DNA from: Streptomyces sp. NBC_00708
GTDB lineage: Bacteria; Actinomycetota; Actinomycetes; Streptomycetales; Streptomycetaceae
NCBI GenBank assembly: GCA_036226585.1
Contig: CP108997.1
Span: 3,286,001 to 3,350,000, forward strand
Reading direction: 5' to 3'
DNA: 64,000 bases
Shown: one piece after another, positions 26,714 through 34,309 of the stretch
How positions within the stretch are numbered: position 1 is the stretch's first letter
How the letters are laid out: every line of letters begins with the position of its first letter
Notes under the pieces: model-generated
What the model was told of the DNA's origin: nothing
Databases searched by the model: none
What the model saw: the letters and a program-made list of their open reading frames with translations, nothing else
Made by a program: the position numbers and the translations under genes

Positions 26714-27084
26714 ACTGGCTTCTGGTGATCGCCGGCGCGGCCGTCGGCGCCCCGCTGCGCTATCTGACCGACCGGGCCGTGCAGTCCCGCCATGACACGG
26801 TCTTCCCATGGGGGACGTTCACCGTGAACATGGCGGGCTGCCTGGTCCTGGGCCTGCTGACCGGGGCGGTGGCGGCCGGGGCCGCCTCCTCCCACCTGCA
26901 ACTGCTGCTCGGCACCGGGTTCTGCGGGGCGCTGACCACGTACTCCACGTTCAGCTACGAGACGCTGCGGCTGGCCGAGGACGGGGCCCGGTTCTACGCG
27001 GCGGCCAACGTGGTGGCCAGTGTGGTCATGGGCCTCGGCGCGGCCTTCGCGGGCGTCACGCTCGCCGAGGCGCTCTGGACCTGA
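26710..27084 (+). CDS. crcB: Fluoride channel subunit CrcB/Fluc, second copy
   Basis: A 124-residue, four-span protein: [31 protein letters not shown] and [17 protein letters not shown] carry the conserved Arg, Asn and TTYSTF motifs. With the first CrcB it probably forms a heterodimeric channel, as expected when two crcB genes are adjacent. GTG 26710 overlaps the DUF190 stop. The 3' end overlaps the convergent helicase gene by 29 bp. Confidence 0.95.
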   Translation: MNWLLVIAGAAVGAPLRYLTDRAVQSRHDTVFPWGTFTVNMAGCLVLGLLTGAVAAGAASSHLQLLLGTGFCGALTTYSTFSYETLRLAEDGARFYAAANVVASVVMGLGAAFAGVTLAEALWT

Positions 27085-28549
27085 CCCCCCGGCCGCGCGA
27101 GGAGCCGCGGCCGGCGCGCTGCTCGGAGGGCGGCGCGGTGATGGTGACGGGTACGCCGGAAGGGGCCTGCGCACCGGTGATGCGGCTCAGCTCGGCCTCG
27201 CCGGAGCGGACCTCGGCGACCTTCGGGGTGATGCCCGCGTCGGCCATCAGCCGGGTCATCTCGCGGCGCTGGTTGGGCAGCACCAGCGTGACGACGCTGC
27301 CGGACTCGCCGGCCCGTGCGGTACGCCCGCCCCGGTGCAGGTAGTCCTTGTGGTCGCTCGGCGGGTCCACGTTGACGACCAGGTCGAGGTTGTCGACGTG
27401 GATGCCGCGCGCCGCGACGTTGGTGGCCACCAGGACCGTGACGTGCCCGGTCTTGAAGCGCTCCAGGGTGCGGTTGCGCTGCGGCTGGGACTTGCCGCCG
27501 TGCAGCGCGGCCGCCCGGACCCCGCTCTTGAGCAGGTGGTCGGTGAGCTGGTCCACGGCGTGCTTGGTGTCCAGGAACATGATCACCCGGCCGTCGCGCG
27601 CCGCGATCTCCGTCGTGGTGGCGTATTTGTCGGCGCCGCGCACGTAGAGCACGTGGTGCTCCATCGTGGTCACCGCGCCCGCGGCCGGGTCCACCGAGTG
27701 GACGACCGGGTCGTTCAGGTAGCGGCGGACGAGCAGGTCGACGTTGCGGTCCAGGGTCGCCGAGAACAGCATGCGCTGGCCGTCCGTGCGTACCTGGTTC
27801 AGCAGCTCGGTGACCTGCGGCATGAAGCCCATGTCGGCCATCTGGTCGGCCTCGTCGAGCACCGTGATCTCGACCCGGTCCAGGATGCAGTCGCCGCGCT
27901 CGATGAGGTCCTTGAGGCGGCCCGGTGTCGCGACGACGATCTCGGTGCCGCCGCGCAGCGAGGCGGCCTGGCGGCCGATGGACATGCCGCCGACGACGGT
28001 GGCCATCCGCAGCCGCAGCGGCTTGGCGTACGGGGTCAGCGCGGCGGTCACCTGCTGGGCCAGCTCGCGGGTCGGGACGAGGATCAGCGCCAGCGGGTGC
28101 CGGGCCTCGGCGCGGCGGCGCTCCATGCGGGCGAGCACGGCCAGGCCGAAGGCGAGCGTCTTGCCGGAGCCGGTGCGGCCCCGGCCCAGCACGTCGCGTC
28201 CCGCCAGCGAGTTCGGCAGGGTGGCCGCCTGGATCGGGAACGGCTCGGTGACGCCCTGGGCGGTCAGCGCGGCCAGCACGGCGTCGGGGAGGTCCAGGTC
28301 GGCGAAGGCCTCGACGGGCGGAAGCGCCGGGGTGACGGTCTTCGGCAGCTCGAACTCGCCCTGCCGGGCGACGGGCCTGCGGCCGTAGCCGCCGGAGCGG
28401 CGGTCGGAGGAGCCGAAACGGGCCTGGCCCGGGCGGCCCGCGCCCTGAAAGCGGGACTTTCCGCCGGAGCGGAAGCCGGTGCCCGAGGAGCCCTGTCCAC
28501 GGGTACGGGAATATCGGTCGGTGGATCCGGTGGTGCGGTCGCGGTTCAA
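27056..28549 (-). CDS. DEAD-box ATP-dependent RNA helicase, copy 2
   Basis: A 497-residue helicase nearly collinear with copy 1 (4279-5784). GRTGSGKT, PTRELAQQ, DEAD (232-235), SAT, VAARGIHVDNLDLVVN and HRGGRTARAG are all present, with the same Arg/Gly-rich N-terminus. It starts with TTG at 28549, supported by GAGGAAAGG upstream and by alignment with copy 1; TTG starts usually lower expression. The C-terminus is rich in Gly/Arg. It lies downstream of csp copy 2 on the same strand, as in module 1. Confidence 0.95.
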   Translation of the reverse strand: MNRDRTTGSTDRYSRTRGQGSSGTGFRSGGKSRFQGAGRPGQARFGSSDRRSGGYGRRPVARQGEFELPKTVTPALPPVEAFADLDLPDAVLAALTAQGVTEPFPIQAATLPNSLAGRDVLGRGRTGSGKTLAFGLAVLARMERRRAEARHPLALILVPTRELAQQVTAALTPYAKPLRLRMATVVGGMSIGRQAASLRGGTEIVVATPGRLKDLIERGDCILDRVEITVLDEADQMADMGFMPQVTELLNQVRTDGQRMLFSATLDRNVDLLVRRYLNDPVVHSVDPAAGAVTTMEHHVLYVRGADKYATTTEIAARDGRVIMFLDTKHAVDQLTDHLLKSGVRAAALHGGKSQPQRNRTLERFKTGHVTVLVATNVAARGIHVDNLDLVVNVDPPSDHKDYLHRGGRTARAGESGSVVTLVLPNQRREMTRLMADAGITPKVAEVRSGEAELSRITGAQAPSGVPVTITAPPSEQRAGRGSSRGRGVRSRAPRRA

Positions 28550-28900
28550 GCGGGACCTTTCCTCGACTGGCGGGGCACGTATCGACGGATTCGACGCACC
28601 GCTGAGCGGCGCGGAAATCGCGGAAACGGGCCGTTGGCATACGTGGAACGAAGCCGACGGCCGGTGTTGAGCCGATACGGGCCAGGCCTGGGCCGGGTCC
28701 GGAGCTTCGCGATGGACGGGACCGGCCGGCCCGTGGAGCGGGCCTGCGGGTCATGTCACGGGCTCCGCCGGACCGGTCGGTCCGGGGAGCGGGGCGGATC
28801 GTCCGCCGCACGCGGGGTGCGACGGGTCCTGTGTGCGCCCTGGGGCGCTCATGACGATGGTACCGGCACGACGGTGCGCGGTACCGGAAAACGCAAACGA
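28550..28900 (-). promoter_or_regulatory. Leader of helicase 2, otherwise empty
   Basis: No gene is seen here. Close to the helicase start the minus strand reads GATACGTGCC and then TCGAGGAA, the elements that also precede helicase 1. A direct repeat GGTACCGG lies at about 28859-28888. The rest shows nothing recognisable. Confidence 0.4.
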
Positions 28901-28933
28901 GCTGGGGCCCGCACCCAAGGTGCGGGCCCCAGC
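28901..28933 (-). terminator. Strong hairpin between csp copy 2 and helicase 2
   Basis: GCTGGGGCCCGCAC and GTGCGGGCCCCAGC form a perfect 14-bp stem with a 5-nt loop. The arms are the same as in the hairpin after csp copy 1. Confidence 0.7.
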
Positions 28934-28975
28934 CGTGGATGCACGGTCAGCGCGTCGGCGCCGACGTGATCAGAT

Positions 28976-29179
28976 TCACGCGGGGGTGATGTTCTCCGCC
29001 TGCGGGCCCTTCTGGCCCTGCGTGACGTCGAAGTTCACCTTCTGGCCCTCCTGCAGCTCACGGAAGCCGGAGGACGCGATGTTCGAGTAGTGGGCGAAGA
29101 CGTCGGCGCCGCCGCCGTCCTGCTCAATGAAGCCGAAGCCCTTTTCCGAGTTGAACCACTTCACGGTGCCGGTAGCCAT
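28976..29179 (-). CDS. Cold-shock protein (CspA family), copy 2
   Basis: A 67-residue cold-shock domain with RNP1 KGFGFI and RNP2-like VFAHYSNI. It ends [12 protein letters not shown]. Compared with copy 1 it has substitutions such as FNSEKG, AHYSN and VNFDVTQ. It is an RNA chaperone. GAAGGAGAT lies 6 nt before the ATG. The long leader shares blocks with copy 1. Confidence 0.95.
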   Translation of the reverse strand: MATGTVKWFNSEKGFGFIEQDGGGADVFAHYSNIASSGFRELQEGQKVNFDVTQGQKGPQAENITPA

Positions 29180-29497
29180 CTTTATCTCCTTCTGGGGCAG
29201 AGCCCGGGGACTCGCACTGTGCCAGTCCCGCGTCGCCGCGATGATTACCCCATCCGGATATTGAAGCCGGAAATACATCAGCGCATCCGTCGGCCACTGA
29301 GCCGGCAAATGCACCTGGAGTCTTCGGGAACCACAACTGCAACTGATATCCACCGTAGCACAATGAATGCGGCCGGACGCGAGAAGTAATTACATTCCCC
29401 CGGGTGGGCCATAAACCCTCACCGCGCATTGCACAGAATTCTGCCCCTGCGCCGGTAGATATTCATCGGCCCGCGGGGGCGTTCTCCCGCCGGGGGC
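29180..29497 (-). promoter_or_regulatory. Promoter and long 5' leader of cold-shock gene 2
   Basis: No gene is seen here. On the minus strand a TACGGT -10-like box (29352-29357) is followed by GTTGCAGTTGTGGTTCCC (29326-29343), TATTTCCGG (29267-29275) and ATCATCGCGGCGACGCGG (29228-29245), the same blocks in the same order as in the leader of csp copy 1. The leader is about 165 nt. A GAATTCTG motif further upstream also occurs before csp copy 1. Confidence 0.6.
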
Positions 29498-29836
29498 TCA
29501 GCCCGCGCCGCCGTCCCGGCCGCGCCCGCGCAGCTCCTCGTTCAGCCGGAGGGCCTCCTCCAGCTGGTCCTCCAGGATCACGATGCGGCACGCGGCCTCG
29601 ATCGGCGTACCGCCGTCGACCAGCTCCCTGGCGCGGGCCGCGATGCGCAGCTGATAGCGGGAGTAGCGGCGGTGGCCGCCCTCCGAGCGCAGCGGGGTGA
29701 TCAGCCTGGCGTCGCCGAGCGCGCGGAGGAACTGGGGCGTGGCGCCGATCATCTCCGCGGCGCGGCCCATGGTGTAGGCGGGGTAGTCGTCGTCGTCCAG
29801 GCGGTCGGCGGTGTGACGGGGCGTCTCGGAGGGCAT
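29498..29836 (-). CDS. MerR-like winged-helix regulator, copy 2
   Basis: A 112-residue protein whose core RLDDDDYPAYTMGRAA and SEGGHRRYSRYQLRIAARAR match copy 1 almost exactly. The C-terminal helix ILEDQLEEALRLNEELR is predicted to form a coiled coil. The start at ATG 29836 is chosen because it gives the same N-terminal length as copy 1; in-frame ATGs at 29887, 29899 and 29911 could extend it, and a TATGCT box (29908-29913) would even permit a leaderless start at 29899. It lies upstream of csp copy 2 on the same strand. Confidence 0.75.
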   Translation of the reverse strand: MPSETPRHTADRLDDDDYPAYTMGRAAEMIGATPQFLRALGDARLITPLRSEGGHRRYSRYQLRIAARARELVDGGTPIEAACRIVILEDQLEEALRLNEELRGRGRDGGAG

Positions 29837-30051
29837 GGGAACCTGCCGCGTCTCACTGACGTCGCTGCCGGAACGAGAATCTCTCATTGTGCGGGCCATC
29901 GCCTCCAGCATAGCCGCGGGAGATTTCCTGCACCGGCGGGGGAAGGAAACCGCAGCCCGGCCGGCCGGGCCCCGCGGCCCCGCGCGGGACCGGGCGGGGC
30001 GGGCCCTCGGCTGCCGGGACCCGGCAACCTGCGGCGGACCCGGACAAGGAC

Positions 30052-30098
30052 ACTGACCGGCCGGTCAGTTGATGACTGCCGGGGGCAGGGGTCATAAT
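30052..30098 (+). promoter_or_regulatory. Promoter overlapped by an 18-bp palindrome
   Basis: -35 TTGATG (30069-30074), an 18-nt spacer and -10 CATAAT (30093-30098) make one of the best consensus promoters in the window. The perfect palindrome ACTGACCGGCCGGTCAGT (30052-30069) abuts the -35 box and looks like a TetR-family operator. Confidence 0.65.
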
Positions 30099-30104
30099 GC
30101 ACGG

Positions 30105-30222
30105 GTAGCCCTTCACGCATCCCCCGTCGTGAAGGGCTACACCCCTTTGTGCGCCGCGGCGGCGCGCACCGGTGTCTTCACGGGCAAGGGACTCCCCTCG
30201 TGGCCCCCTGCCCATGTTTTTT
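30105..30222 (+). ncRNA. Candidate small RNA or attenuated leader
   Basis: Transcription from the promoter above should start near 30105. The first 36 nt form a perfect hairpin with arms GTAGCCCTTCACG/CGTGAAGGGCTAC. A second imperfect hairpin GGGCAAGGG...CCCTGCCC (30182-30213) is followed by six Ts (30217-30222), a rare intrinsic-terminator layout in this GC-rich genome. No good open reading frame lies between. The RNA of about 118 nt is either an independent small RNA or a leader that attenuates the HTH/ImmA operon starting at 30419. The 196 bp after it hold no gene, only a TACAGT -10-like box near 30337. Confidence 0.45.
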
Positions 30223-30418
30223 CGAGTTAACAGTGACGTAGAGTGTTTGCGCAAGCCCGCTCCGGACACCGGATCAGAATGCTCCGCTTCACGCCACCCC
30301 CGGTTCCCCGCCCCCGGGAGGGTGGCCGGGGGTTCGTTACAGTACGAGCCCGTTGACCGAATCGAGCGCCGCCCGGGGCCGGACAGGGGCCTGCGGCGGA
30401 CGTGAACGTGGGGGCCGG

Positions 30419-30865
30419 ATGGACAACGGCGAAGAGCGCGCGCCGGAGCTGCGGACGCTGCGCCAGAAGGTCGAGTACATGGTCGAGAAGACCTTCCCCG
30501 GCCGGAAGATCTCGGGCCGGTTCTTCGCCGACCTGGTCAGGGAGCGCGGCGGTTCGCTCTCCCACAGCTACTTCTCCAACATCCTGGCCGGCAAGGTCAC
30601 CCAGCCGTCCGAGGAGATCCTCAAGGCGCTCGGGCTGGGTTTCGGCGTGGACTGGCGGTTCTTCAAGGAGGAGTCCGAGGTCGTCGACGACGTCGTGGCC
30701 GGGCTCCAGTTCCTGGCCAAGCGGCGGACCGGCGAGATCAGCGGTCTGGCCGGGCGCGGGCTCGACGACGACGGGCTGCCGCCGGAGCTGCTGCGGTTCG
30801 CGCTCTCCCTGCTCAAGGACGCCGAGGACCGCAGGCCCCCGGCCGGCGGCGGACAGCAGGGCTGA
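30419..30865 (+). CDS. HTH (XRE-like) regulator of the ImmA/MAB_1171c operon
   Basis: A 148-residue protein. LRQKVEYMVEKTFPGRKISGRFFADLVRERGGSLSHSYFSNILAGKVTQPSEEILKALGLGFGVDWRFF is an XRE-type HTH in the variant common to actinobacteria, with SHSYFSNILAGKVTQPS as recognition helix and turn. It probably represses the operon. It is followed after 3 bp by the ImmA/IrrE-like peptidase gene; such pairs usually work as repressor and repressor-cleaving protease. Confidence 0.8.
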   Translation: MDNGEERAPELRTLRQKVEYMVEKTFPGRKISGRFFADLVRERGGSLSHSYFSNILAGKVTQPSEEILKALGLGFGVDWRFFKEESEVVDDVVAGLQFLAKRRTGEISGLAGRGLDDDGLPPELLRFALSLLKDAEDRRPPAGGGQQG

Positions 30866-30868
30866 GCG

Positions 30869-31429
30869 ATGTCCATGCGGAAGCTGCTCAGGGAGTGCGA
30901 GGAGGGACTCGCGGAGCTGCCGCTGCCCTCGCCGTTCTCCATACCCGGCCTGGTGGCCAACATGGAGGCGGCCCGGGGCCGGACCATCGTGCTGCACGAG
31001 ATGCCCGACCGGCTGGCGCGCGTCAACGCCGCCTGCGGGCTCCGGCTGAAGACCGGCGACACCAGCTTCGTCCTCTATCGCCGGCGCCCCACCGCGTACC
31101 AGACCCAGCACGTCATCCTGCACGAGCTGTGCCACGAGTGGTTCGACCACGGCACCTCGCTGGACGCGGAACAGCTCCAGCGGCTGCTGCCCGTCTTCGA
31201 CACCTCGCTCATCTCCCGGATGGTCGGCCCGGACGCGGTGCTGACGCCGGACGCCGTGCAGGCGCGCGCGCAGTACGACACCCACGACGAACGCATGGCC
31301 GAATTCGGTGCCTCGCTCATCCCCCGGATGGCCCGGGACGTCACGAGCGATGACATGGTGGGGCGGCTCGCCAACTCGCTCTCGCGCCCGGTCGCGCACC
31401 GCCGCGGAGGCCTGTTCCGGCGTACGTGA
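30869..31429 (+). CDS. ImmA/IrrE-like zinc metallopeptidase
   Basis: A 186-residue protein with the HExxH zinc motif in VILHELCHEWFDHG. TIVLHEMPDRLARVNAACG and TSFVLYRRRPTAYQTQH precede it in the order found in DUF955 proteins. By analogy with ImmA it may cleave the HTH regulator encoded 3 bp upstream and so switch on the operon; a neighbouring HTH target is typical. It is cytoplasmic, with no membrane segment. Confidence 0.8.
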   Translation: MSMRKLLRECEEGLAELPLPSPFSIPGLVANMEAARGRTIVLHEMPDRLARVNAACGLRLKTGDTSFVLYRRRPTAYQTQHVILHELCHEWFDHGTSLDAEQLQRLLPVFDTSLISRMVGPDAVLTPDAVQARAQYDTHDERMAEFGASLIPRMARDVTSDDMVGRLANSLSRPVAHRRGGLFRRT

Positions 31430-31477
31430 CCTCCGTACCGTCCGACCGCACTCCCCCCACACCCGAGGACTTCTGCC

Positions 31478-32725
31478 GTGACCCCGCTCGACCTCGCCGG
31501 CTATCTCATAGCGGGCCTGATGACAGCCGTCGCCCTGTGGCGCATGCCGGCCGCCCTGTGGGGTGACGAGGAGGACCGGCGCCGCCGCGCGCTGTGGGGG
31601 TGTTACGCGGGATTCGCGCTGGCGCTGTGGACCAAGACCCGGTTCGTGCGCGTCGGGCTCAACGACAGCCCGGTCACCGACCTCTCCGTCCTCATCAAGC
31701 ACTACACGGCCACCATCGCGATTCTGGCCATTCTCAGCTACATCGTGGCGATCTACGGGCAGTACGCCGACGAGGGGGACATCCCCCGGCACGTACGGTT
31801 CGCCCGGCTCATCCAGCAGGTGGCGGCCAAGGCGTCCCTCGCCACGCTGGTGCTGCTCACCGTGCTGTTCTTCACCGTCGTCGACCGCTCCACGCCCTCG
31901 GACCGCTTCGTCGCGGACCACGCCGGGCAGTGGGGCGCCACGCTGTACATGAGCGTGTTCTACCTCTACCTCGGCGCGGCCTCCGCCGTCTGCGCGTACC
32001 AGTGGGCACTGGCCACCGGGAGCGCGGGGATGCGTCATCTGCGCATCGGGCTCGGGATGATGACGTTCGCGATGTTCATCGGCGTCGGCTACACGGTGAG
32101 CCGGACGCTGTTCCTCTGGGTCAGCGTCGTGGACCGGCCGAGCGAGTCCTTCGCGCTGCACTTCGACGAGGTCACCGAGGCCGCCCAGGTCGTCCTGTTC
32201 CTCTTCTTCGCGGTCGGCGCCTCCATCCCGGCCCTGAGCAATGTCCGCCGCCGCGCCAAGCTCTGGCGGGCGCAGGTGCGGCTGCACGCCCTCTGGTACG
32301 AGCTGATGACCGCCTTCCCGGACCAGCCCTTCGAGCCCCCCGCCCCGCTGCTGCGCGAGCTGACCCGCTTCGACACCCCGGCCGACCTGCGCGTCGACCG
32401 CTGGGCGGCGGACATCGCGGACGCGGTCGAGAAGCTGCGCCACTACGTGCCGGACACGCTGCTGCCCGCCGCCGAGGCCGCAGCCGGGGCCGGTTCCGGG
32501 TCGCCGCTCGCCGACGCGTACTGGATCAAGGCGGCCCTGATCGCCCGCGACGCCGGGGCGGCCCCGGGCGACGCGGCGGCCGTCGGTGCCCAGCACGCCA
32601 CCGACCAGGACGGCGAGGTCGCCTGGCTGGTCCGGGTCGCGGCGGCGTACCGCACGGTCGCCACGGAACGGGCGCGCCGGATCCTGGAGACCTCTTCCGC
32701 AGCGGGCAAGGAGCAGCCGGCATGA
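31478..32725 (+). CDS. MAB_1171c family putative membrane transporter
   Basis: A 415-residue protein with seven or eight hydrophobic segments in the first 250 residues and a cytosolic C-terminal domain. The spacing of segments and the motifs WTKTRFVRVGLNDSPV, SYIVAIYGQYADE and RRRAKLWRAQVRLHALWYELMTAFPD match the MAB_1171c family as I recall it. The transported substrate, if any, is unknown. The GTG start is followed immediately by LDLAGYLIAGLM. It overlaps the next gene by 4 bp. Confidence 0.8.
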   Translation: MTPLDLAGYLIAGLMTAVALWRMPAALWGDEEDRRRRALWGCYAGFALALWTKTRFVRVGLNDSPVTDLSVLIKHYTATIAILAILSYIVAIYGQYADEGDIPRHVRFARLIQQVAAKASLATLVLLTVLFFTVVDRSTPSDRFVADHAGQWGATLYMSVFYLYLGAASAVCAYQWALATGSAGMRHLRIGLGMMTFAMFIGVGYTVSRTLFLWVSVVDRPSESFALHFDEVTEAAQVVLFLFFAVGASIPALSNVRRRAKLWRAQVRLHALWYELMTAFPDQPFEPPAPLLRELTRFDTPADLRVDRWAADIADAVEKLRHYVPDTLLPAAEAAAGAGSGSPLADAYWIKAALIARDAGAAPGDAAAVGAQHATDQDGEVAWLVRVAAAYRTVATERARRILETSSAAGKEQPA

Positions 32726-33318
32726 GCACCACCGACACCACAGCCGCACCCGACCACACGCTCGCGCGCAGGGTCACCGATGTCCTCCAGCCGCGCAACG
32801 TGCTGCTCGTCGGCATGCTCGCCATCGGCCTCGCGGCGGCCGGGGAGTGGACCGGACTGCTCTGGGGCCTGCTCGGCGCCCTGTGCGCGGGGATCGTGCC
32901 GGCCGGATACATCGAGTGGGAGCGCGGGCGCGGCACCTGGGGCGACCGCCATGTCGTGGACCGCACCAAGCGGGCGCCGATCTTCTTCGTCATCCTCGGC
33001 TCCATCGGCGCCGGTTCGGCCGTCATGGTGCTGGGCGGGGCGCCCACCGGCATCCTGGCCGCGATGCTCGCGCTCTGGGCGATGACGGTCGTGCTGCTGG
33101 CCGTCAACACGGTGTGGAAGATCTCCGTGGACGCCTCCGTGGCCTCGGCGGTGGTCGCCCTGCTCGCCGCCGTGCACTCGCCGTGGTGGCTGTGCGGATA
33201 CGCGATGACGGCCGCCGTGGCCTGGTCGCGGGTGGCGCTGGGCTATCACACGGCCGGCCAGGTGACGGCCGGGACGGCGCTGGGAGCGGCGACGGCGGGC
33301 GCGTTCCTGTTCGTGTGA
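32722..33318 (+). CDS. PAP2-like membrane protein with altered active site
   Basis: A 198-residue protein with about five membrane segments. The C-terminal segment SRVALGYHTAGQVTAG resembles the third phosphatidic-acid-phosphatase motif (SRxxxxxHxxxD), but the Asp is Gln. KISVDASVAS takes the place of the KxxxxxxRP/PSGH motifs. The fold is probably that of PAP2 phosphatases with impaired or altered catalysis. It is the last gene of the HTH-ImmA-MAB_1171c operon (ATGA overlap). Confidence 0.65.
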   Translation: MSTTDTTAAPDHTLARRVTDVLQPRNVLLVGMLAIGLAAAGEWTGLLWGLLGALCAGIVPAGYIEWERGRGTWGDRHVVDRTKRAPIFFVILGSIGAGSAVMVLGGAPTGILAAMLALWAMTVVLLAVNTVWKISVDASVASAVVALLAAVHSPWWLCGYAMTAAVAWSRVALGYHTAGQVTAGTALGAATAGAFLFV

Positions 33319-33371
33319 GCGCGGGGCGGGGGGTCGTTGTCCGGACGGCGCCAGAGGTCCATGGTGGGGGC

Positions 33372-34220
33372 GTGCCGAACTTCGAGATCACCACAGCGAG
33401 CGCGGACGACCTCCGGATGATGGCGGACTGGGCCCATGCCGAGGGCTGGAACCCGGGCCTGACCGACGGTCAGGCGTTCTTCGCCGCCGACCCGTGCGGC
33501 TTCCTGACCGGCCGGCTCGACGGTACGCCCGTCAGTTGCGTCTCCGTGGTCCGCTACGGCACCGGCTTCGGCTTCCTCGGCTTCTACCTGACCCGCCCCG
33601 AGCTGCGCGGCCAGGGGTACGGGAGCCGGCTGTGGGCCGCCGGGACGGAGCGGCTGGCGGGGCGCCTGACCGGGCTCGACGGGGTGGTGGAGCAGCAGCC
33701 CAACTACCGGAAGTCCGGCTTCCGTCCGGCCTGGACGAACATCCGCCACGAGGGCCTGGCGCCGCTGGACGTGGCGCCGCCGCCCGGGGTCACGCTGGTG
33801 GACGTGCGGACGCTGCCGTTCGGCACGGTCACCGCGTACGACCGCCGCTTCTTCCCGGCCGAGCGCGACGGTTTCCTGGCCGCCTGGACGACCGCGCCGG
33901 GCCGCACCGCGTTCGCCGCGCTGTACGACGGCGAGGTGCGGGGGCTCGGTGTGCTGCGCGCCGGCCGTACGTCCGCGCGGATCGGTCCGTTGTACGCGGC
34001 CACGCCGGACATCGCCGAGGCTCTGGTGAGCGCGCTCGCCGCCACCGATCCGGCCACCCCGGTCGCGGTGGACGTGCCCGACGCCAACCCGGCGGCGGTG
34101 CGGCTCGCCGGACACCTGGGGCTCACCCCGTCGTTCGAGACGGCCCGGATGTACACGGGCCCGGCGCCGGACGTCGATCTCCCCGGCCTCTACGGCATCA
34201 CGAGCCTCGAACTGGGGTGA
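33372..34220 (+). CDS. GNAT acetyltransferase with duplicated domain
   Basis: A 282-residue protein. The N-terminal half has MADWAHAEGWNPGLTDG and GFYLTRPELRGQGYGSRLW, the acetyl-CoA loop of YitH-type acetyltransferases. The C-terminal half (from about 150) is the paired domain with VPDANPAAVRLAGHLGL. The start is the GTG at 33372, after GGTGGGGG. The substrate is unknown. It stands 53 bp after the PAP2-like gene and could be read from the same transcript. Confidence 0.75.
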   Translation: MPNFEITTASADDLRMMADWAHAEGWNPGLTDGQAFFAADPCGFLTGRLDGTPVSCVSVVRYGTGFGFLGFYLTRPELRGQGYGSRLWAAGTERLAGRLTGLDGVVEQQPNYRKSGFRPAWTNIRHEGLAPLDVAPPPGVTLVDVRTLPFGTVTAYDRRFFPAERDGFLAAWTTAPGRTAFAALYDGEVRGLGVLRAGRTSARIGPLYAATPDIAEALVSALAATDPATPVAVDVPDANPAAVRLAGHLGLTPSFETARMYTGPAPDVDLPGLYGITSLELG

Positions 34221-34234
34221 CGGGCGGCCTTCTC

Positions 34235-34309
34235 GGACCAGGTCGTCCCGGGCCAGGTCGTCCCGGGCCAGGTCGTCCCGGACCAGGTCGTCTCAGGCCA
34301 GGTCGTCCG
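34235..34309 (-). repeat. Five 15-bp tandem repeats across the phosphatase stop codon
   Basis: Five near-identical units of the form GGNCCAGGTCGTCCC. On the minus strand, in the frame of the phosphatase gene, each unit reads DDL(A/V)R. The native protein ends DDLA and then TGA; the next four units continue in frame past the stop. Confidence 0.75.

Noticed and set aside
34235..34309. CRISPR-like array
   Set aside because: The repeats are 15 bp, directly adjacent without spacers, and translate in frame as DDLAR, so this is a coding tandem repeat. There are no cas genes.
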